Notes: generated by a model from the sequence alone, not told the origin. A DNA stretch of 64,000 bases from VAZQ01 sp963821505 (GCA_963821505.1 CAWGEH010000030.1:82008-146007); one strand, 5' to 3'; shown: positions 16,822 to 25,920, numbered from the stretch's first letter. Numbers and translations are program-made.

Positions 16822-18501
16822 ATGCGACTAGAGTTTTTTGCGGGCCTTCGCCCGTTCAGCCGTTCCGGGGCGATGCGCGACGTCCTTGCGGGGGTGACGC
16901 TCGCGTCGATGAACATCCCGCAGGTGCTCGGCTATACGCGGATCGCGGGCACGCCGGTCGTGACCGGGCTTTACACGGTGCTGCTGCCGCTCATCGCGTT
17001 CGTGGCTTTTGGTTCCTCCCGCCATCTCGTCGTGGCGGCCGATTCCGCCACGGCGGCCATCTTCTCCAGTTCGCTCTCCACCATGGCGGCGCCCTTGAGC
17101 GAGAAGTACATGACGCTCGTCGGCATGGTGGCGCTGTTGACCGCCGGGTTTCTGCTGCTGGCGCGGATCCTGAAGCTCGGATTCCTCGCCGATTTCCTCT
17201 CTCGCACGGTGTTGGTCGGGTTTCTCACCGGTGTCGGCATTCAGGTCGGCATCGCGATGCTCGGTGACATGCTCGGTGTCGCGGTGCAGTCGCACCGCAC
17301 GCTCGTTCAGGCCTGGCAGGTCCTGCGGGGCCTGCCCCAGCTCGATATCCCGACCTCGGTGCTGTCCGCGCTGGTGGCGGGAAGCATCCTCATCGGCCAT
17401 CGCGTTGCGCCGCGCCTGCCTGTCGCGCTGATTGCGGTCGTCGGAACGATCGCGGCCAGCGCCGCGTTCCACTTCGCCGAGCACGGCATAGCCGTCATCG
17501 GTCCGGTCCCCGGCGGGCTGCCGAGCATCGCATTTCCCGAGGTGACCTTCGGCGAAACCCTCGAGCTCATCCCGGTTGCCGCCTCGTGCTTGGTGGTGAT
17601 CGTCGCGCAAAGCGCCGCGACCGCGCGCGCATTCGCGCTGCGTTACCGCGAGCGTGTCGACGAGGACGCGGACATCCTCGGGCTGGCGGCGGCGAATGCC
17701 GCCGCCGCCGTGAGCGGGGCGTTCGTGGTCAACGGCAGCCCGACGCAGACCGCCATGGCGGATCGCGCCGGCGCGCGCAGTCAGCTCGCACAACTGGTAT
17801 TTGCCGGCATCGTGCTGCTGGTGCTGCTGGCGCTCACCGGCCCGCTGCAGTACCTGCCGCGCTGCGTGCTGGCTGCCATCGTGTTCACGATCGCGGTCGG
17901 GATGATCGACGCAGCCGGCCTGCGTGACATCCGCCGCGAAAGTCCGGGCGAGTTCCTGCTTGCCGCCGGCACCGCCGCCGTGGTCGTGACGATCGGCGTC
18001 GAGGAAGGCATCGTGCTGGCGATCGTTTTCTCGCTGTTCAGGCATGTGCGCCACAGCTATCGCCCGCACACGATGGTGCTTGCGTTGGATGCGGCCGGCC
18101 AGCGGACGCCGGTGCCGGCGACGCCCGGCACGCAGACCGAGCCGGGTCTGGTCATCTATCATTTCGGCGCGGATCTGTTCTATGCCAACGATCATCGCTT
18201 CACCGACGAAGTGCGTAGCCTCGTCGCGCACGCGCCGACGCCGGTGCGCTGGTTCATCGTCGACGCGGAGGCGATCACGGATCTCGACTACTCCGCCGCG
18301 CGGTCGATACGCGAGCTGCTCGACGATCTGGCGCGCCAGAAGGTCGGCATGATCTTCGCCCGTGTGGGTCCCTACCTGCGGTCCGACATGGACCGGCACG
18401 GCGTCACCGCCGCGATCGGCGCCGCACGGGTGTTCACGACGCTCCACGAAGCCATCGCCGCTGCGCGCGGCGCCATGTCCGCGGCAGATGCAGGGCGATG
18501 A
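16822..18501 (+). CDS. SulP-family anion permease with STAS domain
   Basis: A 559-residue protein. Residues about 15-400 hold the 10-14 membrane helices of SulP carriers, with the signature stretch SMNIPQVLGYTRIAGTPVVT and the VNGSPTQTAMADRAGARSQL loop. The last 120 residues are a cytoplasmic STAS domain (DLDYSAARSIRELLDDLAR). SulP carriers move sulfate, bicarbonate or dicarboxylates; the substrate cannot be assigned here. The ATG at 16822 starts just before the first conserved Phe-rich helix; a TTG at 16807 is possible. No good ribosome binding site is visible. Confidence 0.9.
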   Translation: MRLEFFAGLRPFSRSGAMRDVLAGVTLASMNIPQVLGYTRIAGTPVVTGLYTVLLPLIAFVAFGSSRHLVVAADSATAAIFSSSLSTMAAPLSEKYMTLVGMVALLTAGFLLLARILKLGFLADFLSRTVLVGFLTGVGIQVGIAMLGDMLGVAVQSHRTLVQAWQVLRGLPQLDIPTSVLSALVAGSILIGHRVAPRLPVALIAVVGTIAASAAFHFAEHGIAVIGPVPGGLPSIAFPEVTFGETLELIPVAASCLVVIVAQSAATARAFALRYRERVDEDADILGLAAANAAAAVSGAFVVNGSPTQTAMADRAGARSQLAQLVFAGIVLLVLLALTGPLQYLPRCVLAAIVFTIAVGMIDAAGLRDIRRESPGEFLLAAGTAAVVVTIGVEEGIVLAIVFSLFRHVRHSYRPHTMVLALDAAGQRTPVPATPGTQTEPGLVIYHFGADLFYANDHRFTDEVRSLVAHAPTPVRWFIVDAEAITDLDYSAARSIRELLDDLARQKVGMIFARVGPYLRSDMDRHGVTAAIGAARVFTTLHEAIAAARGAMSAADAGR

Positions 18502-18677
18502 GGCGAGCGGCTCCCGCACGGCGCCACCGCCGGTCCGAAGGAGCCTCGGCCCGAGCGTATTCTCCGTCTTCAACGCCATCGAAGGACGCGCGCTACCGAG
18601 GCGGTCGATATGCCTCATATCCGCCTTATCCCAGCGCAATGAATTTTGCTGCCGCGGGCTAAAAGGGGAGGGGGGCG

Positions 18678-19229
18678 ATGCGCGTCGTGGTCTGGCTTGC
18701 CGTCATCATGGCCGTCACGGCCGCGTTGGCGCACGCAGAAGAAGACATGGCGGGGATGATCTCGCAGTATCGACGCCAGCACGGCCTTTCGGCGGTCAAG
18801 ACCGACGCGCAGCTCACGGCGGTCGCGGAACGGCAGGCGAAGGCGATGGCCGCCTCCGGCATCATGGATCACAGCGTTGCCGGCTCGTTCGCCTCCCGGA
18901 TCGCGGGCGCGCGTACGGGGGTGGCGGCCGAGAACATCGCGGCCGGCACCAAGACGTGGGCCGAGACGTTCCGCATGTGGCAGAAGTCACCGGGCCACAA
19001 TGCGAACCTTTTGCAATCCCAGGCCGACAGCGTCGGGGTCGCCGTCGTCCGCAACGAGCAGACCCGCTACAAGACTTTCTGGGCCATGGTGATCGCGGAC
19101 AAGTCGCCGAAAAAGAAGGGCCGCAAGGTTATGGCGGACGCCGCAGTTCGGGGCGGCAATGGGAGCTCCGGGAGCTTCGAGGATCCGATCACCGCGCTAA
19201 AGAATACGGTCTGCAAGCTTTTCTGCTGA
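18678..19229 (+). CDS. Secreted CAP-domain (SCP/PR-1) protein
   Basis: A 183-residue protein with a signal peptide (AVIMAVTAALAHA) and a CAP domain: YRRQHGLSAVKTDAQLTAVA, then MDHSVAG, AENIAAGTKTWAETF, MWQKSPGHNANLL. The His and Glu residues of the CAP cavity are present. The C-terminal 45 residues are Lys/Gly-rich and end in a Cys pair that could form a disulfide. CAP proteins in bacteria are extracellular; some bind lipids or act on the cell wall. GGGGAGGGG precedes the ATG. Confidence 0.88.
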   Translation: MRVVVWLAVIMAVTAALAHAEEDMAGMISQYRRQHGLSAVKTDAQLTAVAERQAKAMAASGIMDHSVAGSFASRIAGARTGVAAENIAAGTKTWAETFRMWQKSPGHNANLLQSQADSVGVAVVRNEQTRYKTFWAMVIADKSPKKKGRKVMADAAVRGGNGSSGSFEDPITALKNTVCKLFC

Positions 19230-19612
19230 CGCGAATGGCGACCAAGAGCTGATTTGAGCGCCTCAGCTGGGCATTACGAAAGATGTCCTGGGTCAGGCGA
19301 AAGTCGTCGGGATTTTCTTCCACCCGGCCCCTCGATCAACCGAGATCCATGCGGCTTCTATGATGCGAGCCCAGCGCGTCTGGGTCGATCGCCATCGGCC
19401 CACGGGGGCTTTCCCAGTTCATACCTTTCGCGGCGTTGATGAGACTTTCACCATCAGTCTTGCCGGCAGTCGCCGCATCAGGCGCCGACATGATTGCAAT
19501 CGGCACTCTCATTACAGACTGCAATTAGTCGAGCTCCTGCGAGAGTCCCTGTTGCGTCGTTGGCGGCTGGGGTGGGAAACCGCGAATACCGGGTTTTTTC
19601 AACGGAGGCTGC
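19230..19612. other. Gap before the lower-GC gene pair
   Basis: About 380 bp in which I see no gene. Base composition falls from the GC-rich background toward that of the two following genes, marking the left edge of a likely acquired segment. GGAGG just before 19613 is the ribosome binding site of the next gene. Confidence 0.4.
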
Positions 19613-20731
19613 ATGGATTTGATACGCAAGCTAAATCCGCCGTTTCGTGCAGAGCATATCGGGAGTTTTGTCCGGCCTGACAACTTGCTCAATGCCGCGC
19701 GCCAGCTGAAGGCTGGCAAAATCAGCAATGACGAACTCAAGCGGATAGCCGACGAAGCGATCATCGAGATCGTGCGCTTCCAGGAGGACATAGGCATGCC
19801 GTCCGTTACCGATGGCGAATTTCGTCGTCGCAGCTGGTCGGCCGGCTTTATCGATGCCGTTGAAGGATTCGGCCTGCGCGAGGGGACGATTGAATTTCGC
19901 ACTCAGGCCGCTGGGAAGGGGGCAGAGCTCTCGCCCTATGCAAAGGCGCGTTTGAAGCGGACCCGTGGGATCGCAACCGAAGAGTTCGCTTTCCTCAAGT
20001 CGGCCGTTCGCAAAGGCACACCGAAGGCGACGATCCCTGCTCCGGATGTCATGCATTATTTTCTCGGACCGCGGGCCGCGGACGATTCTGTCTATCCGGA
20101 TATTGAAGTTTATTTCGATGATTTGGCTCGCATTTATCAAGAAGAAATCGCCGCTCTCGCGAAGGCCGGCTGCACCTATTTGCAAATCGATGACACGGCA
20201 TTGCCGTGCAATTGCGATGAATACATTCGACAAAGCGTCAAGAAGCGGGGCGAAGACCCCGACGCACTCACCGCCAGGTACATTGAGCTGCTCAATGATG
20301 CGATCAGGGATCGACCGTCGAATATGACGATCGGCGTCCATATGTGTCGTGGCAATCTCAAGGGCACGTGGATGGCGGAAGGCGGCTACGAGCCGATTGC
20401 CGAACGGCTGTTCAACCAGGCAGCGGTCGACGCATTTTTTCTGGAATTTGACACACCGCGCGCCGGAGATTTCGCGCCTTTGCGCCACGTTCCGAGGAGC
20501 AAGACCGTGGTGTTGGGTTTGGTAAGCTCCAAGACGCCAGTCCTCGAGAAGGGAGATGATATAAAGCGCCGGATCAACGAAGCCGCACGATATGTGGATC
20601 TTGATAGGCTTTGCCTGAGCCCACAATGCGGATTCTCAAGTGGGGGCGGCAGCGGTCAAACCGTGGGACTTGATGATGAACGGCGAAAGCTTGAATTGGT
20701 ACTTGATGTCGTGCAGGACGTGTGGAAATAG
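19613..20731 (+). CDS. MetE-like (cobalamin-independent methionine synthase II family) protein
   Basis: A 372-residue single-domain protein of the UROD/MetE barrel family. Visible features are FRAEHIGSFVRP at the start, TDGEFRRRSW, LQIDDTALPC, the zinc-site GVHMCRGN (His and Cys), FLEFD, and LSPQCGFSS near the C-terminus with the second Cys. It has only the catalytic half of true MetE. Such short forms are methyltransferases of uncertain substrate, sometimes linked to demethylation of small compounds. The downstream PaaK-like ligase starts 30 bp after its stop, so the two are probably one operon. Confidence 0.85.
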   Translation: MDLIRKLNPPFRAEHIGSFVRPDNLLNAARQLKAGKISNDELKRIADEAIIEIVRFQEDIGMPSVTDGEFRRRSWSAGFIDAVEGFGLREGTIEFRTQAAGKGAELSPYAKARLKRTRGIATEEFAFLKSAVRKGTPKATIPAPDVMHYFLGPRAADDSVYPDIEVYFDDLARIYQEEIAALAKAGCTYLQIDDTALPCNCDEYIRQSVKKRGEDPDALTARYIELLNDAIRDRPSNMTIGVHMCRGNLKGTWMAEGGYEPIAERLFNQAAVDAFFLEFDTPRAGDFAPLRHVPRSKTVVLGLVSSKTPVLEKGDDIKRRINEAARYVDLDRLCLSPQCGFSSGGGSGQTVGLDDERRKLELVLDVVQDVWK

Positions 20732-20761
20732 CAAACATACCGACAGCGAAGGGAGGAGTGT

Positions 20762-22051
20762 ATGGATCTCCGCTGGCCGGCGTCGCGAGCCGAGATCGCT
20801 GTCATTCAGAGCGAGCGCAAGCGTATCGCCTTCGAACGAGCCAAGAAAGCTCCCTTCTATCAGGGTCGGCTAGACGGGGTTGATCCGAGCCGTCTGGACG
20901 ACCCGGAAATTTGGGCCAAGATTCCACTCCTGAGCAAAGAAGACCTTCGCAAGATCGCGCCCAAGAATTTTCAGGAGAGGTTTTGCATCCAACCGCAGAC
21001 CGAAGTGGTCGAATATTGGCGATCGGGCGGGTCCACCGGGCGACCTTTGTTTTATCCTCGCTCGGCTGAGGACATCGAGCATTCCCTATTATGCTTCAGA
21101 CGCGGTTTGGCAGTCACGGGCGCCACATCGGACGATCTCGCTCACATTTCCTTTCCGCTGGGAATCCATCCTGTGGCGCACTTGTACGCACGCGCAGCAG
21201 AGCAATGCGGTATCGGAACCGTATGGTGCGGTGCCGGCACGAACACCGCTTCGGACATGCAACTGCAACTCATTGATGAGCTTCAGCCGACCATATGGGC
21301 CGGCATGGCTAGCTACGGCTTGCATCTGGCGAATCTTGCTGAAGTCAGAGGGTTCGATCTAGCCAGCAGTTCGGTGACGAAGATTATCGTTGCCGCGGAG
21401 CCCCTCTCGAAGGCCAAGCGCCTGAAACTCGAACGAATGTGGGGAGCGGAGGTATTCGACCAATTTGGTATGACCGAGGGTGCGCTGATGGCGTGTGAGG
21501 GGATCGCGCGCGCAGGGTCTCATCTGTGGTCAGACTTGTTCTATTGCGAGGTGGTGGACGAAGTGACTGGAGAACCAAAGAAGGAGGGCGAGGTCGGCAC
21601 GCTTGCAATGACACCACTTTGGAACAACACGGTGACGCCGTTTCTGAGATGGAATTCGGGCGACCTCATCAGGATATCACAAGAAGGCGGTGGTGAGGGA
21701 CCGTGCGGGATGTACCCGCTGTTGCATCACGAGCGGCGCACCGTGGGTTTTTTCAAAGTGCGGGGCGTAAACATTAATCATCCTGAACTAGAGGATCTCA
21801 TGTTCTTTGAGCCGGCGATCAGCGAGTTTCGCGCCGAGGTCTACAATACGGAGGGCGGCCTGGACGTATTACATTTATTGATTGAGGTTAAGGGCGGCAT
21901 GTCCGAAGACACGGTGCAAAAAAGCGTCGTCGGCAAAGTTCGTCAGACTTTCCAAGTCACCCCAAAGATTACGGTGCAGCCGCAGGGCACGATAGCGCGC
22001 GAATTCGAAGCCGATGTGAAGGCGCCTCGATTTATCGACAGACGCGGGTAG
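20762..22051 (+). CDS. PaaK-like AMP-forming CoA ligase
   Basis: A 429-residue adenylate-forming enzyme of the phenylacetate-CoA ligase group. It has AKKAPFYQGRL and IPLLSKEDLRKIAP, the ATP loop RSGGSTGRPLFYPRS, FDQFGMTEGALMA, LRWNSGDLIRI, the VRGVNINHPELEDL hinge, and a C-terminal Lys (FEADVKAPRF) in the usual catalytic place. It should activate an aromatic or other organic acid to its CoA ester through an acyl-AMP. GGGAGG precedes the ATG. Codon use is more AT-rich than in the flanking lig genes. Confidence 0.88.
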   Translation: MDLRWPASRAEIAVIQSERKRIAFERAKKAPFYQGRLDGVDPSRLDDPEIWAKIPLLSKEDLRKIAPKNFQERFCIQPQTEVVEYWRSGGSTGRPLFYPRSAEDIEHSLLCFRRGLAVTGATSDDLAHISFPLGIHPVAHLYARAAEQCGIGTVWCGAGTNTASDMQLQLIDELQPTIWAGMASYGLHLANLAEVRGFDLASSSVTKIIVAAEPLSKAKRLKLERMWGAEVFDQFGMTEGALMACEGIARAGSHLWSDLFYCEVVDEVTGEPKKEGEVGTLAMTPLWNNTVTPFLRWNSGDLIRISQEGGGEGPCGMYPLLHHERRTVGFFKVRGVNINHPELEDLMFFEPAISEFRAEVYNTEGGLDVLHLLIEVKGGMSEDTVQKSVVGKVRQTFQVTPKITVQPQGTIAREFEADVKAPRFIDRRG

Positions 22052-22089
22052 TGAGTTCCAAGGCCTGCGAGTGACTGTTGTGGGTTAAG

Positions 22090-22200
22090 ACGCCCGGGCC
22101 GCACTCTATGCCAACGGCCATGATCTCAAGGACCCGCTGCTGTCGCCGGTTTACGGCGACATGCGCGGCTTCCCGGCCCCTTGTTCAGACCGCAGGCGCG
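22090..22200 (+). pseudogene. Remnant of an alpha/beta-hydrolase (acetyl-esterase family) gene
   Basis: From about 22098 the plus strand reads AALYANGHDLKDPLLSPVYG and then DMRGFPAP, close to the C-terminal catalytic-Asp region of hormone-sensitive-lipase-type esterases. A frame change then gives PLVQTAG, matching the next conserved strand. Only about 35 codons remain. Confidence 0.6.
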
Positions 22201-22315
22201 ATCAGCGCAAGCTTCGGAAAATATCTGCGGCAGCGAAATGCGTCGCGCGCCAACAGCGGGCATCCTCTCTCTGCCGCCCCACGGCCTCCTGCGGGACGCC
22301 AGCTTTTCCCTGGAT

Positions 22316-22329
22316 TTGATCTAGATCAA
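22316..22329. promoter_or_regulatory. FNR/FixK-type box, perfect dyad
   Basis: TTGATCTAGATCAA matches the FNR/FixK/FnrN consensus TTGAT-N4-ATCAA at every consensus position and is fully palindromic. It lies 180 bp before the ATG of the extradiol dioxygenase at 22509. Such boxes are bound by CRP/FNR proteins that respond to low oxygen. Confidence 0.7.
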
Positions 22330-22508
22330 AGACGCGCCCCCGGCTCCGGAGGGAGAGTTTAGTTGCAGAGGTAACTAACGCCGATGCACGGTTCGTCCAG
22401 GGGAGCGCGCCGGCGACGGACTGACCGTCCGCCGGCAATACTGGAGATCGACCGCATGCGAATCGAAGCCGAAGCGAGTTGCCGCACGCCAGCGAAGGGA
22501 GCCCCGTC

Positions 22509-23456
22509 ATGACCGCCATCCGTGGATACGTACCCGCGACCGATCGGCCGGGGCTCGGCGTTCATTCGCTCGACCATTTCGTGCTCGCGGTACCGGACCT
22601 GGCGCCGGCGCAACGGTTCTATTCGGATTTCGGCCTCGATGTGCAGGCCGCCGGCGGCGCGCTCGGGCTCAAGACCGCCGGCCACGATCAGCACTGGGGC
22701 GTGGTGGTGGAGGGCAAGCGCAAGAAGCTGCACCATCTCTCGTTCGGCTGCTACTCGGACGACCTGCCCTATCTGCGGGAGCGCGCGGAAGCCAACGGTG
22801 TCGAGCTCATCGATCCGCCCAAAGGCTTCGAGAGCAACGGCTTCTGGTTTCAGGACCCGGCCGGCCTGCTCATCGAGATCAAGGTCGCGGCCAAGGTCTC
22901 GCCGGCACACAAGACGCCCGGGACGTGGTCGTCGTCGCCGGAAGGCGTGGCAGGCGCGCCGGTGCGGGCCAAGGCGCCGGTCGTGCGTCCGCGTCGCTTA
23001 TCGCACGTGCTCGTGTTCACCCCCGACGTGGATCGCTCGCTCGCGTTTTACTCGACCATCGTCGGCCTGCGCCTCTCCGACCGCTCCGACCGCGTCGCCT
23101 TCATGCACGCCATCCACGGCAGCGACCATCACATCCTGGCGTTCGCGCAATCGTCCGGACCCGGGCTGCACCATTGCAGCTGGGACATGAGCGGCATCGA
23201 CGACATCGGGCTCGGCGCCATGCACATGGCGGGCAAGGGCTACAGTGAGGGCTGGGGTCTCGGCCGTCACGTCCTCGGCTCCAACTACTTCCACTACGTC
23301 CGCGATCCCTGGGGCAGCTACGCGGAGTATTCCTGCGACATCGACTACATCCCGGCCGAGCAAAACTGGCACGCGGGGAACCATCCGCCCGAAGATTCCT
23401 TCTATCTGTGGGGCCCCGAGCCGCCGGCCGACTTCACGCTCAACCGCGAGCTTTAG
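22509..23456 (+). CDS. VOC-family extradiol dioxygenase
   Basis: A 315-residue protein with two VOC modules. The N-terminal one begins LGVHSLDHFVLAVPDL, and the C-terminal one begins RRLSHVLVFTPDVDRSLAFY. In the second module His (RLSHVL), His (GLHHCSWD) and Glu (SYAEYSCD) fit the Fe(II) ligands of catechol 2,3-dioxygenase-type enzymes. Two such modules in about 300 residues is the standard extradiol architecture. It would open a catecholic ring with O2; the substrate is unknown. AAGGGAG precedes the ATG at 22509. ligA and ligB follow on the same strand, so an aromatic pathway is likely. Confidence 0.87.
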   Translation: MTAIRGYVPATDRPGLGVHSLDHFVLAVPDLAPAQRFYSDFGLDVQAAGGALGLKTAGHDQHWGVVVEGKRKKLHHLSFGCYSDDLPYLRERAEANGVELIDPPKGFESNGFWFQDPAGLLIEIKVAAKVSPAHKTPGTWSSSPEGVAGAPVRAKAPVVRPRRLSHVLVFTPDVDRSLAFYSTIVGLRLSDRSDRVAFMHAIHGSDHHILAFAQSSGPGLHHCSWDMSGIDDIGLGAMHMAGKGYSEGWGLGRHVLGSNYFHYVRDPWGSYAEYSCDIDYIPAEQNWHAGNHPPEDSFYLWGPEPPADFTLNREL

Positions 23457-23522
23457 GCCATGCCTCACGAATGGAATCAGCGCGAGGCCGCGCTCCATGA
23501 ATTGGAATCAGCGCAAGCGGCA

Positions 23523-23794
23523 CACTCGGTGGTGTTCCCCTCCCCCTTGTGGGGAGGGGCTAGGGGTGGGGGTCGTGGTTACTTGTGCCGAGTATGTCCG
23601 CGAGTACTGCTTTTCACAGCACGTCGCTGCTCCGATAGCGCAACACGCGACCCCTTTCGAGCGCGGGAGACATTGCCATGAAGCAGAACATTCTCGGCGC
23701 GATCATGTTCGACGTTGTTGCACGAGATGCGTCCGCCAACTGCTACCCCCACCCCCAACCCCTCCCCACAAGGGGGAGGGGAGCACACCGAGTG
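23523..23794. repeat. Inverted-repeat cassette carrying a broken ligA start
   Basis: The left arm 23523-23574 (CACTCGGTGGTGTTCCCCTC...) and the right arm 23743-23794 are inverted copies over about 50 bp with a handful of mismatches. Each also contains its own CCCCTCCCCC-TTGT-GGGGAGGGG hairpin. Between them, at 23679-23714, MKQNILGAIMFD repeats the first codons of the intact ligA at 23913 (MKQDIPGTIMFD), after which the frame runs into the right arm. It looks like a small non-autonomous element sitting in a duplicated ligA 5' region. Confidence 0.8.
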
Positions 23795-23912
23795 CTTGGC
23801 GAAACTGTTTGGCTCGGCAGCAACGGGAAATGATCGAGACCTCGGTCCGAGACAAACGTCGACAGACGTGGGCCGCATCATGTTGCGCACGAGAGAAAAC
23901 GGAAACACGGCC

Positions 23913-24290
23913 ATGAAGCAGGACATCCCCGGCACGATCATGTTCGATGGGACGCAGGCGCAGAAGGGTCTTGCCCTCAACCGCATGTGCTTCTCCTTCA
24001 ACAGCGCCGAGAACCGCGCCGCCTTCGTGCGCGACGAGGACGCCTATTGCCGGAAATTCGGCCTTAGCGAGGAGCAGCGCGCCGCGGTCAAGAGCCGCAG
24101 CGTGCTCAAGATGATCGAGGCCGGCGGCAACGTCTATTACCTCGCGAAGCTCGCCGGGATTTTCGGTCTCAACGTCCAGGACATCGGCGCGCAGCAGACC
24201 GGCAGCAGCGTGGACGAGTTCAAGGCCAAGCTCGTCGCCGCCGCTGCGGTGGATACGAAGGTCCTGCCGTTGCAGTCGCGAGGTCGTTGA
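23913..24290 (+). CDS. ligA: Protocatechuate 4,5-dioxygenase, alpha subunit
   Basis: A 125-residue LigA-type small subunit. It has IPGTIMFDG, ALNRMCFSFNSAENRAAF, DEDAYCRKFGLSEEQRAAV and MIEAGGNVYYLAKLAGIFGL. LigA packs over the active site of LigB in the alpha2-beta2 class-II extradiol dioxygenase that opens protocatechuate (or gallate) between carbons 4 and 5. The ATG at 23913 is fixed by family length and by GGAAA upstream; the longer frame runs back through the repeat arm. ligB follows after 96 bp. Confidence 0.92.
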   Translation: MKQDIPGTIMFDGTQAQKGLALNRMCFSFNSAENRAAFVRDEDAYCRKFGLSEEQRAAVKSRSVLKMIEAGGNVYYLAKLAGIFGLNVQDIGAQQTGSSVDEFKAKLVAAAAVDTKVLPLQSRGR

Positions 24291-24386
24291 GCACCTTCAA
24301 ACCCAAGACCGCACGGGAACCATTCGCATCAAAGGGGCCGCGCGCGGTTGCGAATTTCGGAATCGGGACACCAGAGGACAACGACC

Positions 24387-25247
24387 ATGGCCAGGATCAT
24401 CGGCGGCATTGCATCGACCCACGTTCCCGCGATCGGCAAGGCGATCGCGGAGAAGAAGCACAACGATCCCTACTGGAAGCCGTTCTTCAAGGGCTTCGAC
24501 TACGTGCATTACTGGCTCGCGCGCGAGAAGCCGGACGTGGCGGTGGTCTTCTACAACGACCATGGCCTCAACTTCTTTCTCGACAAGCTGCCGACCTTCG
24601 CGGTGGGCGCGGCGAACGAGTACCGCAACGAGGACGAGGGCTGGGGCATCCCGGTATCGCGCTCGGTTCCGGGCGATCCGGCCTTGTCCTGGCATCTGAT
24701 CAATGCCCTCGTCGCCGACGAGTTCGACATCACCATGTGCCAGGACATGCTGATCGACCACGCGGTGACCATCCCCATGACCCTGATGTGGCCGGGCGAG
24801 CGGTGGCCGGTGAAGATCGTGCCGGTGTCGATCAACACCGTGCAGCATCCGCTGCCCTCGCTCGCGCGCTGCCTCAAGCTCGGCCGCTCCATCGGCCGCG
24901 CGCTCGAATCCTACCAGCAGGACCTGCGCGTGATGATTGTCGGCACCGGCGGGCTGTCCCACCAGCTCGACGGTCAGCGGGCCGGATTCATCAACAAGGA
25001 ATTCGATCAGCTTTGCCTGGACAAGATCGTGAACGATCCGGAAGCGCTCACGCGCTACTCGATCCATGACTGGGTCGAGCTCGCGGGCGCGCAGGGCGTC
25101 GAGTTCCTCAACTGGATGGCGATGCGCGGTGCGCTGACTGGGCAGGTGACGCAGGTGCACCGCAACTATCACATTCCGATCTCCAATACCGCGGCGGCGA
25201 CGATCGTTCTGGAGAACGGCAGCAAGGCTCAGCGCCACGCGGCCTGA
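24387..25247 (+). CDS. ligB: Protocatechuate 4,5-dioxygenase, beta (catalytic) subunit
   Basis: A 286-residue class-III ring-cleaving dioxygenase. The Fe(II) ligands are visible: His in GGIASTHVPAIG (position 12) and His in VVFYNDHGLNFF (near 60), with a Glu near position 240. IVGTGGLSHQLDG and QVHRNYHIPI are further family blocks. It cleaves protocatechuate to 4-carboxy-2-hydroxymuconate semialdehyde. AGAGGA precedes the ATG at 24387. No ligC, ligI or ligJ genes are in the window, so the rest of the pathway must be elsewhere. Confidence 0.93.
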   Translation: MARIIGGIASTHVPAIGKAIAEKKHNDPYWKPFFKGFDYVHYWLAREKPDVAVVFYNDHGLNFFLDKLPTFAVGAANEYRNEDEGWGIPVSRSVPGDPALSWHLINALVADEFDITMCQDMLIDHAVTIPMTLMWPGERWPVKIVPVSINTVQHPLPSLARCLKLGRSIGRALESYQQDLRVMIVGTGGLSHQLDGQRAGFINKEFDQLCLDKIVNDPEALTRYSIHDWVELAGAQGVEFLNWMAMRGALTGQVTQVHRNYHIPISNTAAATIVLENGSKAQRHAA

Positions 25248-25311
25248 GCGGGGTGGCGCAGACGCCATCACATCAAGGGCCGTGGTGCCGGCGCCGCCTC
25301 GGCCGGCATCT

Positions 25312-25845
25312 TCAGCGCAGGCATTGCTGGATGAGCGTGCGGCGGGCGGCGAACGACGTCCCCAGCGCATCGGCCTCCCTGCGACAGCTAGGCATTCGCT
25401 GTTCGATGATCGGGAGCACGGCTGCGCGCGCGGGGTAGGGCTGCGCCGCCACCGGGCAGGGATAGACGGTGTAGGGAATACCAGCCACGAGGTTGATCAT
25501 CTCTTCTTCGTCGAGCGCGTCGCTGAGCCGGTTGCCCGCCGCTTGCAGCTCCAATGCCAGGCCGGGCAGGCGGTAGAGGATCGCCCGGCTTGCGAGGCGC
25601 GCGAGCTCCTTCACCACCGCCTCGCCCTCGCGCATGGTGGCGCAATAGCCCGGCGGGACCGGCGTGAGGCCCATCCATCTCCCGGGTCCGCGATGGTACG
25701 AGCTGATGCGACTGCTCAGCGCGTTCGCGGCCCGCATGGCGCTGCCCGCCCCGCTTCCCACGAATGGCTGAGCAGCCGCGCTCACGATCGTGGCTACCGC
25801 AACGCCGAGCGCGACAAATCCTAGTGGAAGCAACCGGCGCACCAT
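25312..25845 (-). CDS. Secreted hypothetical protein
   Basis: A 177-residue protein with a signal peptide (LPLGFVALGVAVATIVSAAAQ) and a mature region holding four Cys (PPGYCATM, VYPCPVA, MPSCRRE, IQQCLR) that could form two disulfides. I do not recognise the family. The ATG at 25845 is preceded by a G-run and begins the signal peptide directly. It converges on ligB. Confidence 0.65.
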   Translation of the reverse strand: MVRRLLPLGFVALGVAVATIVSAAAQPFVGSGAGSAMRAANALSSRISSYHRGPGRWMGLTPVPPGYCATMREGEAVVKELARLASRAILYRLPGLALELQAAGNRLSDALDEEEMINLVAGIPYTVYPCPVAAQPYPARAAVLPIIEQRMPSCRREADALGTSFAARRTLIQQCLR

Positions 25846-25920
25846 CACCCCCCCAAGTCGGCACTCGACGATCAACGCTAGCGCAAAACCACGGGCGTCG
25901 ACAATGCGCGTGCGCGCCGC

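Noticed and set aside
16828..18639. A 603-codon minus-strand frame across the SulP gene
   Set aside because: Shadow frame, rich in Arg/His/Asp, while the plus strand shows clear SulP and STAS motifs.
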